The notes below the pieces were generated by a model, which saw nothing but the letters and a program-made list of their open reading frames with translations, searched no databases and was not told the DNA's origin. Both the position numbers and the translations under genes were made by a program. A stretch of DNA of 64,000 nucleotides from Anaerococcus prevotii DSM 20548 (lineage in GTDB: Bacteria; Bacillota; Clostridia; Tissierellales; Peptoniphilaceae), in NCBI RefSeq assembly GCF_000024105.1, contig NC_013171.1:733501-797500 (forward strand), in the 5' to 3' direction. Positions 8,367 to 16,818 of this stretch are shown piece after piece (position 1 is the stretch's first letter; each line of letters begins with the position of its first letter).

Positions 8367-9659
8367 ATGTTTAACTATATATTAAAAAGATTTAAAAAAA
8401 TTGTCATTAGGATAATATCTTTGATGTTTTTTCTGGTATTTATATTTATGACATTTCTCTATTTCAACTACAAATTAAGAGAGGAATATCCTAATCCAAA
8501 TGATGTTTACGCTTTTGTGGAAGAAAATAAAACTGATACTTACTTGAATAGAAAAAATAAAGAATTTTTGAAAGAAAATAATATTTGGTCAATAAGGCTT
8601 GATAAAAATGGACATGTCATAGAAAGTTTCGATAAACCGAGAGAGGTCAAGGATAAGTTTGAGCTTACTGATGTTGCAAGATTTACTAGATACTACTTAG
8701 CAGATTATCCTGTTTTTACCTATATTACAGGAGATGGATTAATTCTTTTCGCCTATCCCAAAAATTCTTTGGATAAACTCCCAGCTAATTATTATAATTA
8801 TAAGAATTTGATCTTTAATTTAGAAATACTTTTAGTATTTGTAATCCTATTCCTATTGTTTGTATATATATTTTATAGGATAGACATTAAAAACATCTTA
8901 AAAAATATCTCTCCTCTCCAGCAAGCGATGGATGATATATATGAAGAGGACTACGAAAAGCTGGATGAGGATGGAGAACTCAAAGATTTGGCGGTTTCAA
9001 TAAATCAAGCAAATGAGAAATTCATTAATCTAAAGAAATCCCAAGCTAAGTGGATACGAGGTCTAAGTCATGATGTTAGGACTCCGCTGGCTAAAATTTC
9101 ACGGGAAATAAGTAAGGAAAACAAGGCTGATTTAGATATCGAAAATATCCAAGACCAAGTAGTTAAAATTTCAAATATACTTGAAGGATTAAATCTTACC
9201 ATGTCTTTAACTAATATGGACAAGGAGAGTTTTAGTGAACAAAGCCCCCTAAAAGAGATTCGTAAAGTTATTATAGACAAATTAAATGATAACCCAGATA
9301 GAGAGATTATTTTTGAAAACAAACTGGAAAATAGAGATTTAAAAATCAAAATGGACCCCAATTTATTTTATAGGATGTTAGAAAATATTATAAAAAATTC
9401 CCTCCAATATACAAAAGGCAAAATTCTTCTTACAATTTCAAATTCAGTAAACAAATTAAATATTGAAATTATAGATGAGGGCGATGGTATATCTGATGAA
9501 ATAATAGAAAAAATAAATAAGGAAGATTTGACGAATGTTACTAAACATGGTCTAGGGATTCTTATATCCAAACAAATAGCTGAGCTACATGGAGGAAATT
9601 TTGATTTAAAAAATGAAAATACTGGACTTAGAGTAATATTTACATTTGAATATATGTGA
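8367..9659 (+). CDS. Sensor histidine kinase, partner of the upstream regulator
   Basis: Membrane kinase of 430 residues. Two helices (about 13-33 and 147-170) bracket an extracytoplasmic domain of ~110 residues, so it has a true sensor loop and not the very short loop of BceS kinases. A HAMP-like segment follows. The phospho-accepting His235 lies in LSHDVRTPLAK. The ATPase domain has N-box NIIKNSLQYT, G1 DEGDGIS and G2 HGLGILI. It is co-transcribed with the regulator and followed by a promoter-like region for the MATE gene. Confidence 0.88.
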   Translation: MFNYILKRFKKIVIRIISLMFFLVFIFMTFLYFNYKLREEYPNPNDVYAFVEENKTDTYLNRKNKEFLKENNIWSIRLDKNGHVIESFDKPREVKDKFELTDVARFTRYYLADYPVFTYITGDGLILFAYPKNSLDKLPANYYNYKNLIFNLEILLVFVILFLLFVYIFYRIDIKNILKNISPLQQAMDDIYEEDYEKLDEDGELKDLAVSINQANEKFINLKKSQAKWIRGLSHDVRTPLAKISREISKENKADLDIENIQDQVVKISNILEGLNLTMSLTNMDKESFSEQSPLKEIRKVIIDKLNDNPDREIIFENKLENRDLKIKMDPNLFYRMLENIIKNSLQYTKGKILLTISNSVNKLNIEIIDEGDGISDEIIEKINKEDLTNVTKHGLGILISKQIAELHGGNFDLKNENTGLRVIFTFEYM

Positions 9660-9793
9660 TGTATGGATGAAGATATAAAGTTTAATCTATAGATTCTTTA
9701 TAATGAGCTTAATTTAAATAAAGACGGTTGAAAGAGTTCCTGAATTCCAGAATCTATGATAAAATTATAGATAATATTTATTTAGGAGCTTAT

Positions 9794-11182
9794 ATGAAGA
9801 ATGATCGCAGGGAATTGATTTTGCATGGTAGTATTTACAAGGCTATCTTTGTGATTTCTATACCTATAATTTTAAACTTTTTCATCCAACAACTGTATTC
9901 ACTGGCGGATGCTTTCTGGCTTGGTAAGCTAGGGACGGCGGAGTTTGCATCTACTTCCTTTACTTGGCCAGTTATTTTTTTATTTAACTCGATAGGAATG
10001 GGGCTTTCTATTGCAGCGACTTCTCTAGTTTCCCAGCTTTTGGGAAGAGATGATGTGAAAAATGCACAGAAGTATACGGATACTCTTATTAATATTTCCT
10101 TAATCTTTTCTATAATATTTATGATCTTAGGTTATTTTACGGCTGAAGGGATTGTAAGTCTTATGGGAGCTAATGGAGAACTTCACGATTTTTCTGTGAT
10201 TTATCTCAAGTATTCCTATTTTGGAATTCCCTTTATATTTTTGTATTTTATCTATTCAGCAGTTTTTTCTGCCCAAGGAAAAAATACTATACCTACTGTG
10301 ATAAGTACAACCTGTGTGGTTTTAAATATGATTTTAAATCCTTTCTTCATCTTTGATGAGATCCCTATTATAGGTCTTAGAGGACTTGATATGGGAGTTA
10401 AGGGGGCTGCTTTAGCCACTGTCCTAACCCAAGCTTTGATGTTGATTTTTGGTTTTATTCATTTAAGGCTTAATAAGGACTATATCAAGCTTAATTACAA
10501 GTCCTTATTTTTTATAAAATGGGAGAAGGATATTCTTAAGAGAATTTATAGGATTGCAACTCCTTCTGTAGTTGGTCAGATGGGAACTGCGATTGGCTTT
10601 ATAATTTTAAATGCCTTTATCCAGTCATACGGTACAGAAACTGTCGCAGCTTATGGAATGGTAAATAGGATTACGGGTCTTTTAAATATTCCTCCTAGCG
10701 GGATTGGTTCAGCTATTACAGGAATTATTGGTCAAAATATTGGAAATAGGAATATAGATAGGGTCAAGGAAACTTTTAGGAAGGCTTCTTTTATAGTAAT
10801 TGGCATGTCTATAATAATAGCTATCTTAAGTTTCATTTATAGATACGAAATTCTTACGTTTTTTATAGATGCCCCTAAGGATTCAGAACTTATGATCCAG
10901 GCCAATTCCTATATGTTTTATACTTTATTGACTTTAGTAATGCTTAATATGTTTTTTATCTACCAAGGGCTCTTCCAGGGATCAGGAAACAGCAAGTACT
11001 CTATGTTTGTTGATTTGTTAAGACTTTGGGGGATTAGGATTCCACTATTGTTTTTCTTTAAGTACTTTACATCCTACAAGGCTACTGGAATTTGGCTTGC
11101 TATGGCTATTTCAAATGTCCTAGTTACTTTTATCGCCCACTTTATCTATGCTAAGGGTGATTGGAAGGGCGGTTCTTTCTAG
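9794..11182 (+). CDS. MATE-family multidrug/Na+ efflux transporter
   Basis: Membrane exporter of 462 residues with twelve helices in two related halves. Recognisable MATE blocks are PIILNFFIQQLYSLADAFWLGKLG near the start (split here as ILNFFIQQLYSLADAF and WLGKLG), SLVSQLLGR, and in the second half GSAITGIIGQNIG. The frame is open from a TTG at 9728, but the ATG at 9794 is preceded by TTAGGAGCT at good distance and begins MKNDRRELILHG, the usual N-terminus; I therefore prefer it. A possible -10 (TATAAT, 9699-9704) lies upstream. It stands alone between the two-component genes and pyrH. Substrate unknown. Confidence 0.88.
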   Translation: MKNDRRELILHGSIYKAIFVISIPIILNFFIQQLYSLADAFWLGKLGTAEFASTSFTWPVIFLFNSIGMGLSIAATSLVSQLLGRDDVKNAQKYTDTLINISLIFSIIFMILGYFTAEGIVSLMGANGELHDFSVIYLKYSYFGIPFIFLYFIYSAVFSAQGKNTIPTVISTTCVVLNMILNPFFIFDEIPIIGLRGLDMGVKGAALATVLTQALMLIFGFIHLRLNKDYIKLNYKSLFFIKWEKDILKRIYRIATPSVVGQMGTAIGFIILNAFIQSYGTETVAAYGMVNRITGLLNIPPSGIGSAITGIIGQNIGNRNIDRVKETFRKASFIVIGMSIIIAILSFIYRYEILTFFIDAPKDSELMIQANSYMFYTLLTLVMLNMFFIYQGLFQGSGNSKYSMFVDLLRLWGIRIPLLFFFKYFTSYKATGIWLAMAISNVLVTFIAHFIYAKGDWKGGSF

Positions 11183-11206
11183 CTTTATGAAAGAAAAAAA
11201 TTGCTC

Positions 11207-11236
11207 TTGCAAATGTTAACATCAATAGGTTATAAT
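11207..11236 (+). promoter_or_regulatory. Promoter of pyrH-frr
   Basis: TTGCAA at 11207-11212 and TATAAT at 11231-11236 with an 18-bp spacer. The expected start of transcription is about 11243, downstream of the ATG at 11241, so this promoter helps decide the pyrH start codon. Confidence 0.6.
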
Positions 11237-11258
11237 TAATATGAGTAGGAGGAAAATT

Positions 11259-11975
11259 TTGCAAGATTATAAAAGAGTTATTCTTAAGTTAAGTGGTGAA
11301 GCTTTGGCTGGTGATAAGGGTTTTGGCTTCGACGATGATATTATAATAAACATATGTGAAAATATTAAGGCTGTTTCTAAGCTTGGAGTTCAAATCGCTA
11401 TTGTTGTAGGCGGTGGCAACTTCTGGAGAGGAAGGTCAGGTAAGGAAATCGACAGGGCAAGCTCTGATACAATCGGTATGCTTGGAACTGTGATGAATGG
11501 TTTGAGGGTCCAAGGAACCTTAGAAGAGATGGGTCTTGAAACTAGACTTATGACTGCAATCGATATGAAGGAAGTAGCAGAGCCTTATATTAGAAGAAGA
11601 GCGGTAAGACATCTTGAAAAGGGAAGGATTGTAATCTTTTCTGCAGGTACTGGTCTTCCATATTTCTCAACAGATACTACAGCAAGTCTAAGAGCCCTAG
11701 AGATAAATGCAGATGTGATTCTTCTTGGAAAGACTGGCACTGATGGTATCTATGATAAAGATCCTAATGTCTATCACGATGCAGTAAGATTTGATAAGCT
11801 AACTTATAAGGAAATTCTTCATAAAGAATTAAAGATAATGGATACAACTGCTACATCATTGTGTATGGATAATGATATGCCTTTGTTTGTCTTTGGCATA
11901 GATGATCCAAGCAATTTAGTAAGAATATTTGAAGAAGAAGACCCAATTGGGACTATAGTAAAGGAGAGTTTTTAA
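11259..11975 (+). CDS. pyrH: UMP kinase
   Basis: Phosphorylates UMP to UDP in pyrimidine nucleotide synthesis; hexameric, of the amino-acid-kinase fold. Motifs include [14 protein letters not shown] near the N-terminus, [11 protein letters not shown], and the C-terminal [11 protein letters not shown]. An upstream ATG (11241) gives six extra residues, but it sits before the predicted transcription start; the TTG at 11259 follows AGGAGG by six bases and yields 238 residues, the usual family length. The stop overlaps the frr start (TAATG). The classical rpsB-tsf genes are not upstream. Confidence 0.93.
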   Translation: MQDYKRVILKLSGEALAGDKGFGFDDDIIINICENIKAVSKLGVQIAIVVGGGNFWRGRSGKEIDRASSDTIGMLGTVMNGLRVQGTLEEMGLETRLMTAIDMKEVAEPYIRRRAVRHLEKGRIVIFSAGTGLPYFSTDTTASLRALEINADVILLGKTGTDGIYDKDPNVYHDAVRFDKLTYKEILHKELKIMDTTATSLCMDNDMPLFVFGIDDPSNLVRIFEEEDPIGTIVKESF

Positions 11976-12535
11976 TGATTTATGAACAAATAAAAAAACA
12001 AGCAAAAGATGAGATGACTAAGGCACTAGATTCTTTCGATAAGAGAATTGCAAATATCAAGGCAGGTAGAGCCACTGAAGCAATCCTAGATGGTATAACT
12101 TTCTCATACTACGGAACAGAAACACCAATCAACCAAGCTGCAACAGTATCAATCCCAGAAGCTAGACTTCTTGTAATCAAGCCATGGGATAAGACAAATA
12201 TTGGACCAATTGAGAAGGCTATTCTTAAATCTAACATTGGTATAACTCCTCAAAACGACGGTGAAGTTATTAGACTTCCTTTCCCACAATTGACAGAGGA
12301 AAGAAGAAAAGAATATACTAAAGAAGTAGATACCTACGCAGAGGATGCTAAGATTGTCATAAGAAATAAGAGAAGAGAAGCCATGGATGAAGTTAAAAAG
12401 AGTGAAAAATCAGGAGACATCACAGAAGATGATAGATACACTCTTGAAGATGAAATCCAAAAGATTACTGACAAGATGATTGAAGATGTTGAAGCATTGG
12501 CTTCAAAGAAGAACAAAGAGTTGATGTCAGTATAA
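11975..12535 (+). CDS. frr: Ribosome recycling factor
   Basis: Releases ribosomes from mRNA after termination together with EF-G. The 186 residues match the family length, with the N-terminal KAGRATEAILDGI motif, VSIPEARLLVIKPWDK in the middle and RRKEYTKEV plus the long helical C-terminus rich in Lys/Glu. One-base overlap with pyrH gives the standard pyrH-frr pair. The first pilus gene starts 4 bp after its stop, so the pilus operon may be read from the pyrH promoter. Confidence 0.95.
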   Translation: MIYEQIKKQAKDEMTKALDSFDKRIANIKAGRATEAILDGITFSYYGTETPINQAATVSIPEARLLVIKPWDKTNIGPIEKAILKSNIGITPQNDGEVIRLPFPQLTEERRKEYTKEVDTYAEDAKIVIRNKRREAMDEVKKSEKSGDITEDDRYTLEDEIQKITDKMIEDVEALASKKNKELMSV

Positions 12536-12539
12536 TAAA

Positions 12540-13634
12540 TTGAATAAGATTAATTTAAAAAGTTTAGGCGAAATTTTGAATAAGGATATTGGACCTGGTA
12601 GGATACCTGCTAGGACAGTATCCTTATTTCTTAAACAATTTTCATTACTTTTAAGCTCTGGAATAAGTCTTGATGAGAGTCTTTCCATCATAAAAGATCA
12701 AAATATGGATAAAAAGCTTACTAAGGCCCTTTCGAATATACTTATCAGTTTGAATTCAGGACTTAATGCCTATGAGTCTTTTAAGAGAGAAAGTAGATAC
12801 TTTACTCCAATGCTAATAGCCTTTATAAAGTCAGGCGATGAGGGAGGAAATATGGCGGAGATTTTGGGAGAACTCTCTGATTATTTATCAAATGATAGCA
12901 AAAATAAATCCCAAATCAAACAGGCCTTTATATATCCAATCATTCTAATGCTTGTTACAATCACAGTAGTAGGTCTTATTGTGACCTTAGTTATGCCGAC
13001 TTTTACAGAAAGTTTTGCTTCTTATGAAATGGTCCTTCCCTTATCGACAAGAATGCTTTTGGCTATTAGTGCTTTCTTTTCTGAATATGGCTTTATAGTT
13101 TTATTATTGATCTTAGCCCTAGTCCTTATTTATATCTACTTATATAATAGCAAAGCATATAGGCTTAAAGTCGATACATATAATTTTAAATTACTGCCAT
13201 TTAAAAGATTCAGAAAGCTTTCTATGGACTATCAAATAAGTTCTCTCTTGTATATTCTACGTAGAGGAGAGATTGATATAATTAGCTCGATTGGAATAAT
13301 TAGAGAATCTTTTACCAATACTTATATTAAAAAGAAACTTATCCTTATACAAAAAGACCTCCTAGATGGTTTAAGCTTATCCTATGCCTTTAAGAGGGCT
13401 GGGATTTTTTCAAATCTTTTAATTTCCATGATAGAAGTAGGAGAAGATAGTGGATATTTAGTTGAAGCCTTAAAGAAAACATCGGATTACTTTGCCAATG
13501 AATACATATATAGGCTAAAGAAAATATCTACCATGGCAGAACCTGTTTTGATCTTGATCATGGCCCTTATTGTAGGCTTTGTCGTATTTTCTGTTACAAT
13601 ACCGATGTTTGATTCGGTTAATTACTTATACTAA
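12540..13634 (+). CDS. Type IV pilus/type II secretion inner-membrane platform protein (PilC/GspF/ComGB family)
   Basis: Polytopic platform protein on which the assembly ATPase acts, 364 residues. Two T2SSF domains are seen: about 25-150 (FLKQFSLLLSSGISLDESL and the SGDEGGNMAEIL motif) and about 230-350 (YILRRGEIDIISSI and VGEDSGYLVEAL). Helices lie near 133-155, 176-200 and 340-362. The start is TTG with no clear ribosome site, 4 bp after frr, which suggests translational coupling. The ATPase (PilB/ComGA) that normally precedes this gene is missing from the operon. Confidence 0.85.
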   Translation: MNKINLKSLGEILNKDIGPGRIPARTVSLFLKQFSLLLSSGISLDESLSIIKDQNMDKKLTKALSNILISLNSGLNAYESFKRESRYFTPMLIAFIKSGDEGGNMAEILGELSDYLSNDSKNKSQIKQAFIYPIILMLVTITVVGLIVTLVMPTFTESFASYEMVLPLSTRMLLAISAFFSEYGFIVLLLILALVLIYIYLYNSKAYRLKVDTYNFKLLPFKRFRKLSMDYQISSLLYILRRGEIDIISSIGIIRESFTNTYIKKKLILIQKDLLDGLSLSYAFKRAGIFSNLLISMIEVGEDSGYLVEALKKTSDYFANEYIYRLKKISTMAEPVLILIMALIVGFVVFSVTIPMFDSVNYLY

Positions 13635-13643
13635 GGAGAAATT

Positions 13644-14009
13644 ATGAAAAAGAAAAAAGGTTTTACTTTAATTGAGCTTGTCATAGTCGTAGCAATAATT
13701 ACAATACTTGCAGCGATAGCAATTCCTAAATATAAGAACTCTAAGCACAAAGCAGCCATAGCAGCCCACAACGCCAATGTCGAAATGCTTATGACAGCAG
13801 GGACTATGGCAAGCTCTGATGGAGTTAATGATACTTGGACAAGCCAAAGTTATGCGAAAGATTATGTACAAAAATGGCCAGAAATACCAAAGGGAATTGG
13901 TCATGATGGGGAAAGCTATGAAGTTAAAATTGATGCGAATGGCCATGTGAGTGTAAGTCCAGGACAAATACCAGGACAAATAAAGGAAAGTCCAGCTAGT
14001 AATAATTAA
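13644..14009 (+). CDS. Major-pilin-like class III prepilin
   Basis: Secreted pilin precursor of 121 residues. The leader MKKKKG is cut before FTLIE, with the Glu at +5 that guides assembly, followed by a hydrophobic helix (VIVVAIITILAAIAIPKY). The globular part is short, contains YVQKWPEIPKG as in ComGC/PilE-like proteins, and ends in a Pro/Gly/Gln repeat (PGQIPGQIKE). The ATG has the ribosome site AAGGAGAAA. It is the first and best-formed pilin of the operon and thus probably the major subunit. Confidence 0.82.
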   Translation: MKKKKGFTLIELVIVVAIITILAAIAIPKYKNSKHKAAIAAHNANVEMLMTAGTMASSDGVNDTWTSQSYAKDYVQKWPEIPKGIGHDGESYEVKIDANGHVSVSPGQIPGQIKESPASNN

Positions 14010-14014
14010 GTAAA

Positions 14015-14725
14015 ATGATATATATATTTCTATTTATAATAGGGTCAATATTTGGATCATTTGCAAATCTTGTAGTCCGCAGGAGATTAAGAGGAGAAAG
14101 TATAGTTTTTCCTAGAAGCCACTGTGAGTCTTGTGGGAAATCTCTTAGCCCTTTTGAGCTAATTCCAGTAATTTCTTTTCTTATTCAAAAGGGAAGATGC
14201 AGGTCGTGTGGGTCTAAGATTTCTCCTGATAATATCTTTATGGAGATTATAGGTGGGATTTTGTTAATAATAAGCTCTCTATATGGACTTAATCTTAGGA
14301 CTTGTATGATTTTCGCTTCCTTAATTATAGGTCTTATAATATCTCTGATAGATCTTAAGACTATGGAGATCTATAGGAAAGATTTGATAATGCTAATCGC
14401 TCTAGGACTAGGCTATAGGTTTAATTTCTTTACTAGAGACTTTCTTATACATATTATAATATTTTCCTTGGTTTATTATTTGCTATATAGGCTTTCTGGA
14501 AGAAATATCGGAGATGGAGATTATTATTTCTATTTGGGCTTAGGACTTTTATTAAATGATAGTTTATTTACTATCTTTGTCTTATTTTCCATTTGGATTG
14601 GAGGTTTCTTTGGACTTTTGATCCTTCTTAGGGAAAGGAAAAGGGGAAGACGCATGCCTTTTGCAATATTTATCTATCTTTCTTACATAATAGTCTTGAT
14701 AATATATGAGGGAGCAGTCCTATGA
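14015..14725 (+). CDS. Prepilin leader peptidase/N-methyltransferase
   Basis: Membrane aspartyl protease (PilD/ComC/GspO type) that cuts the leaders of the neighbouring prepilins. The 236 residues include the zinc site CESCGK...CRSCGS (about 38-68), the first catalytic Asp in SLIDLKTMEI, and the second in GDGDYYFY, with six to seven helices. It lies inside the pilin operon rather than elsewhere and overlaps the next prepilin gene by 4 bases (ATGA). All residues needed for both activities appear present. Confidence 0.88.
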   Translation: MIYIFLFIIGSIFGSFANLVVRRRLRGESIVFPRSHCESCGKSLSPFELIPVISFLIQKGRCRSCGSKISPDNIFMEIIGGILLIISSLYGLNLRTCMIFASLIIGLIISLIDLKTMEIYRKDLIMLIALGLGYRFNFFTRDFLIHIIIFSLVYYLLYRLSGRNIGDGDYYFYLGLGLLLNDSLFTIFVLFSIWIGGFFGLLILLRERKRGRRMPFAIFIYLSYIIVLIIYEGAVL

Positions 14726-15171
14726 GAAATAAGGGCTTTACTTTAATTGAACTAATTGTCGTCATAAGCCTTGTCTCTCTTATTTCTTTAGTGGGAATGG
14801 TTAGATTTGATTTTTTAGGAAAAATAAGGGCAAAAAACGAATTAAACATTCTAATCAATGATATGTATTATGCTAAGGAAAAGGCCCTGATTAGCGGGAG
14901 AAAATGTACAGTTCATTTCCGTGAAGATAAATATATGCTGAGGTTTTCCAAAGTTTCTGTTATGGATGATATGGAAGATATAGATAGGAACTTGGCTTAT
15001 CTAAGTCTAACAAAAAATGTAGACCCAGTTGTCTTTAACGATACAGGATCTGTATCAGGAGCAAAAACTATAGTATTTTCTTGTCCCTACCTAGTTGGAA
15101 AGGATGGGAATATAAATCTTATAATAGGAGTTGCAGGAGGTTCTATTAGAATTGAAGAAAACAAAAACTAA
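14722..15171 (+). CDS. Minor prepilin, GspH/FimT-like
   Basis: Pseudopilin of 149 residues with leader MRNKG and cleavage before FTLIELIVVISLVSLISLVG. The Glu+5 is kept. The globular part has the KALISGRKCTVHF and GSVSGAKTI patterns of GspH-like minor pilins, which usually form the pilus tip complex. It overlaps both neighbours. Confidence 0.78.
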   Translation: MRNKGFTLIELIVVISLVSLISLVGMVRFDFLGKIRAKNELNILINDMYYAKEKALISGRKCTVHFREDKYMLRFSKVSVMDDMEDIDRNLAYLSLTKNVDPVVFNDTGSVSGAKTIVFSCPYLVGKDGNINLIIGVAGGSIRIEENKN

Positions 15172-15463
15172 GGGCTTTACCCTAATAGAATGTATAATTG
15201 CCCTGGGATTTGTGGCAATCCTTTCGCTTATACTTCTTCCGAGCCTTAATAATATAAATAGGATTAACCAGGAGTCAGAGGATAAAATTAGGATGACTTA
15301 TGCCCTTGAAGAAGCTATTGAGAAAAATAAAAATCAGGATTTAGGAGAATATTCTTATAATATAAATGGCTTTGGAGTTGAAGTTAGTGTAGAAGAATAC
15401 TCTCCAGGACTTAAGAAGATTACTGCAAGCTGTGATGGCTTTGGCCTTGAATTGGTAAGATAA
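15152..15463 (+). CDS. Minor prepilin (GspI-like position)
   Basis: Small pseudopilin; leader MKKTKTKG then FTLIECIIALGFVAILSL. The frame is open from a TTG at 15131, but a second TTG at 15152 follows GCAGGAGG at 11 bp and gives the usual short basic leader, 103 residues; I prefer it. It overlaps the end of the preceding prepilin gene by 20 bp. The globular part is only ~60 residues, and order in the operon suggests a GspI equivalent. Confidence 0.72.
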   Translation: MKKTKTKGFTLIECIIALGFVAILSLILLPSLNNINRINQESEDKIRMTYALEEAIEKNKNQDLGEYSYNINGFGVEVSVEEYSPGLKKITASCDGFGLELVR

Positions 15464-15464
15464 G

Positions 15465-15959
15465 ATGAAAAAAGGATTTACCCTAATAGAACTTCTAGTA
15501 AGTATTGCCATAGCAAGTCTTCTTATAGGAGCCCTATCTATGGTTTTTTCTTTAAATGTGGGATTTCTAAACAAAGAATATATAGATGAGAAGGATTACA
15601 AGAACGCAAGCCATGCCGCCTTATACATAGAAGATAAGATTAGAAGAGCCCATAAAATTGTTAAGACAGAAGATGATAATTGCAATTTCACCCTTTATAT
15701 CAGTGAATATGAACAAAGTAGGCATAAATTTGTTGAATCTGCCTATAGATTTAGTCTTGAGAATGGAAATGTCCTTTACGCTTATATATACAATACAGAT
15801 AAATTCTCTGAAAGAGAAGGCAAAGTTAGGATTTGTGAGATAGATGACCTTTATCTTTATTATAATGATGAAGATGAGGATAATAAATATATAGAAATGA
15901 ATATAGATTCTTCTTCTACTTCTATCAAGACATTTATAAACTTAGGAAGACGATTATGA
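15465..15959 (+). CDS. Minor prepilin, GspJ/ComGF-like
   Basis: Pseudopilin of 164 residues, leader MKKG, cleavage before FTLIELLVSIAIASLLIG. After the helix the protein has a region of mixed strand pattern (YIEDKIRRAHKIV, then IYNTDKFSEREGKVRI) as in GspJ-type subunits. One base separates it from the preceding gene and it overlaps the next by 4 (ATGA). Confidence 0.75.
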   Translation: MKKGFTLIELLVSIAIASLLIGALSMVFSLNVGFLNKEYIDEKDYKNASHAALYIEDKIRRAHKIVKTEDDNCNFTLYISEYEQSRHKFVESAYRFSLENGNVLYAYIYNTDKFSEREGKVRICEIDDLYLYYNDEDEDNKYIEMNIDSSSTSIKTFINLGRRL

Positions 15960-16753
15960 AAAAGGGTTTTGTAACAATATATGTCCTACTTATCTTGCTT
16001 TTCCTTTCTGTAAGCATTGTTTTTGTAAGCAGACAAGTCCAAAGCAAGAATGATTTATCCAAGGATCTTTTAACTAAAAAAAAGGCCGTCTATGAGGCAG
16101 AAAGTCGTGTCAATATCTTTGAAAATAACTATGAAAATGAAATAAAAGAATATATCTTAGAAGACTACAAGAGGATAATTGATGAAAGTTTAAGTGATGT
16201 AGACCACGCAAATGCCAAGGAATTCTACATCGATTATAATAATTCCAAGAAAAAGATAATGCTTATGAGAGTGATAGATCCAAATATAGCTCCTAGGAAA
16301 GATAAGGTCTATAGGGTATTTGAGCATATCTATTATAAAAATGTAATAGCTGAAGCAAATATATATCTAAGAGCTCGTGAGAATATTCTTTTATCTAGCG
16401 AAGAAATTTTAAGATATGAAGATATAAAAGATGAGCTTAATAAATTCGAATTTAAGAAAGACAAAACAATCCATAATGAAATACCAGCTACAAGCAAAGA
16501 AAAACCTTATAAGGGAGTAATAATATTAGATCGAGATACGACAATTGATAAGGACTTATATGTAGAAGGTATTCTGATAGCTAAGGATAGGATTAATACA
16601 AAAGGAAAAAAGATAAGAGTTACGGGACTTGCAGCTATAGATCAAAATAAGGAAAATATAGAATATGTTAAGGATTATGGACCTATCATTGATAATATCC
16701 TTAACAAAACTGATCTTATAGAATTAGAAATCTTGTCAAGCCATAGCTTTTAG
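15956..16753 (+). CDS. PilX-like pilus-operon membrane protein
   Basis: Protein of 265 residues with a short basic N-terminus and a single hydrophobic helix (VTIYVLLILLFLSVSIVFVS), then a long charged domain. It resembles a prepilin in layout (MKKGF) but lacks Glu at +5, the usual trait of PilX/GspK-type tip subunits. Residues ~185-230 (GVIILDRDTTIDKDLYVEG, AKDRINTKGKKIRVTG) suggest a short beta-helix. Last gene of the operon. The role is inferred from position. Confidence 0.6.
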   Translation: MKKGFVTIYVLLILLFLSVSIVFVSRQVQSKNDLSKDLLTKKKAVYEAESRVNIFENNYENEIKEYILEDYKRIIDESLSDVDHANAKEFYIDYNNSKKKIMLMRVIDPNIAPRKDKVYRVFEHIYYKNVIAEANIYLRARENILLSSEEILRYEDIKDELNKFEFKKDKTIHNEIPATSKEKPYKGVIILDRDTTIDKDLYVEGILIAKDRINTKGKKIRVTGLAAIDQNKENIEYVKDYGPIIDNILNKTDLIELEILSSHSF

Positions 16754-16755
16754 CC

Positions 16756-16782
16756 TTGCCTAAAAGTAATTTATGGTATAAT
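16756..16782 (+). promoter_or_regulatory. Promoter of ackA
   Basis: TATAAT at 16777-16782 with the extended TGG before it, and TTGCCT at 16756-16761; the spacer of 15 is short, so the extended -10 probably carries recognition. Confidence 0.5.
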
Positions 16783-16818
16783 GGAAATAGAGAAAATTTG
16801 TAAACAATTGGAGGAAAC

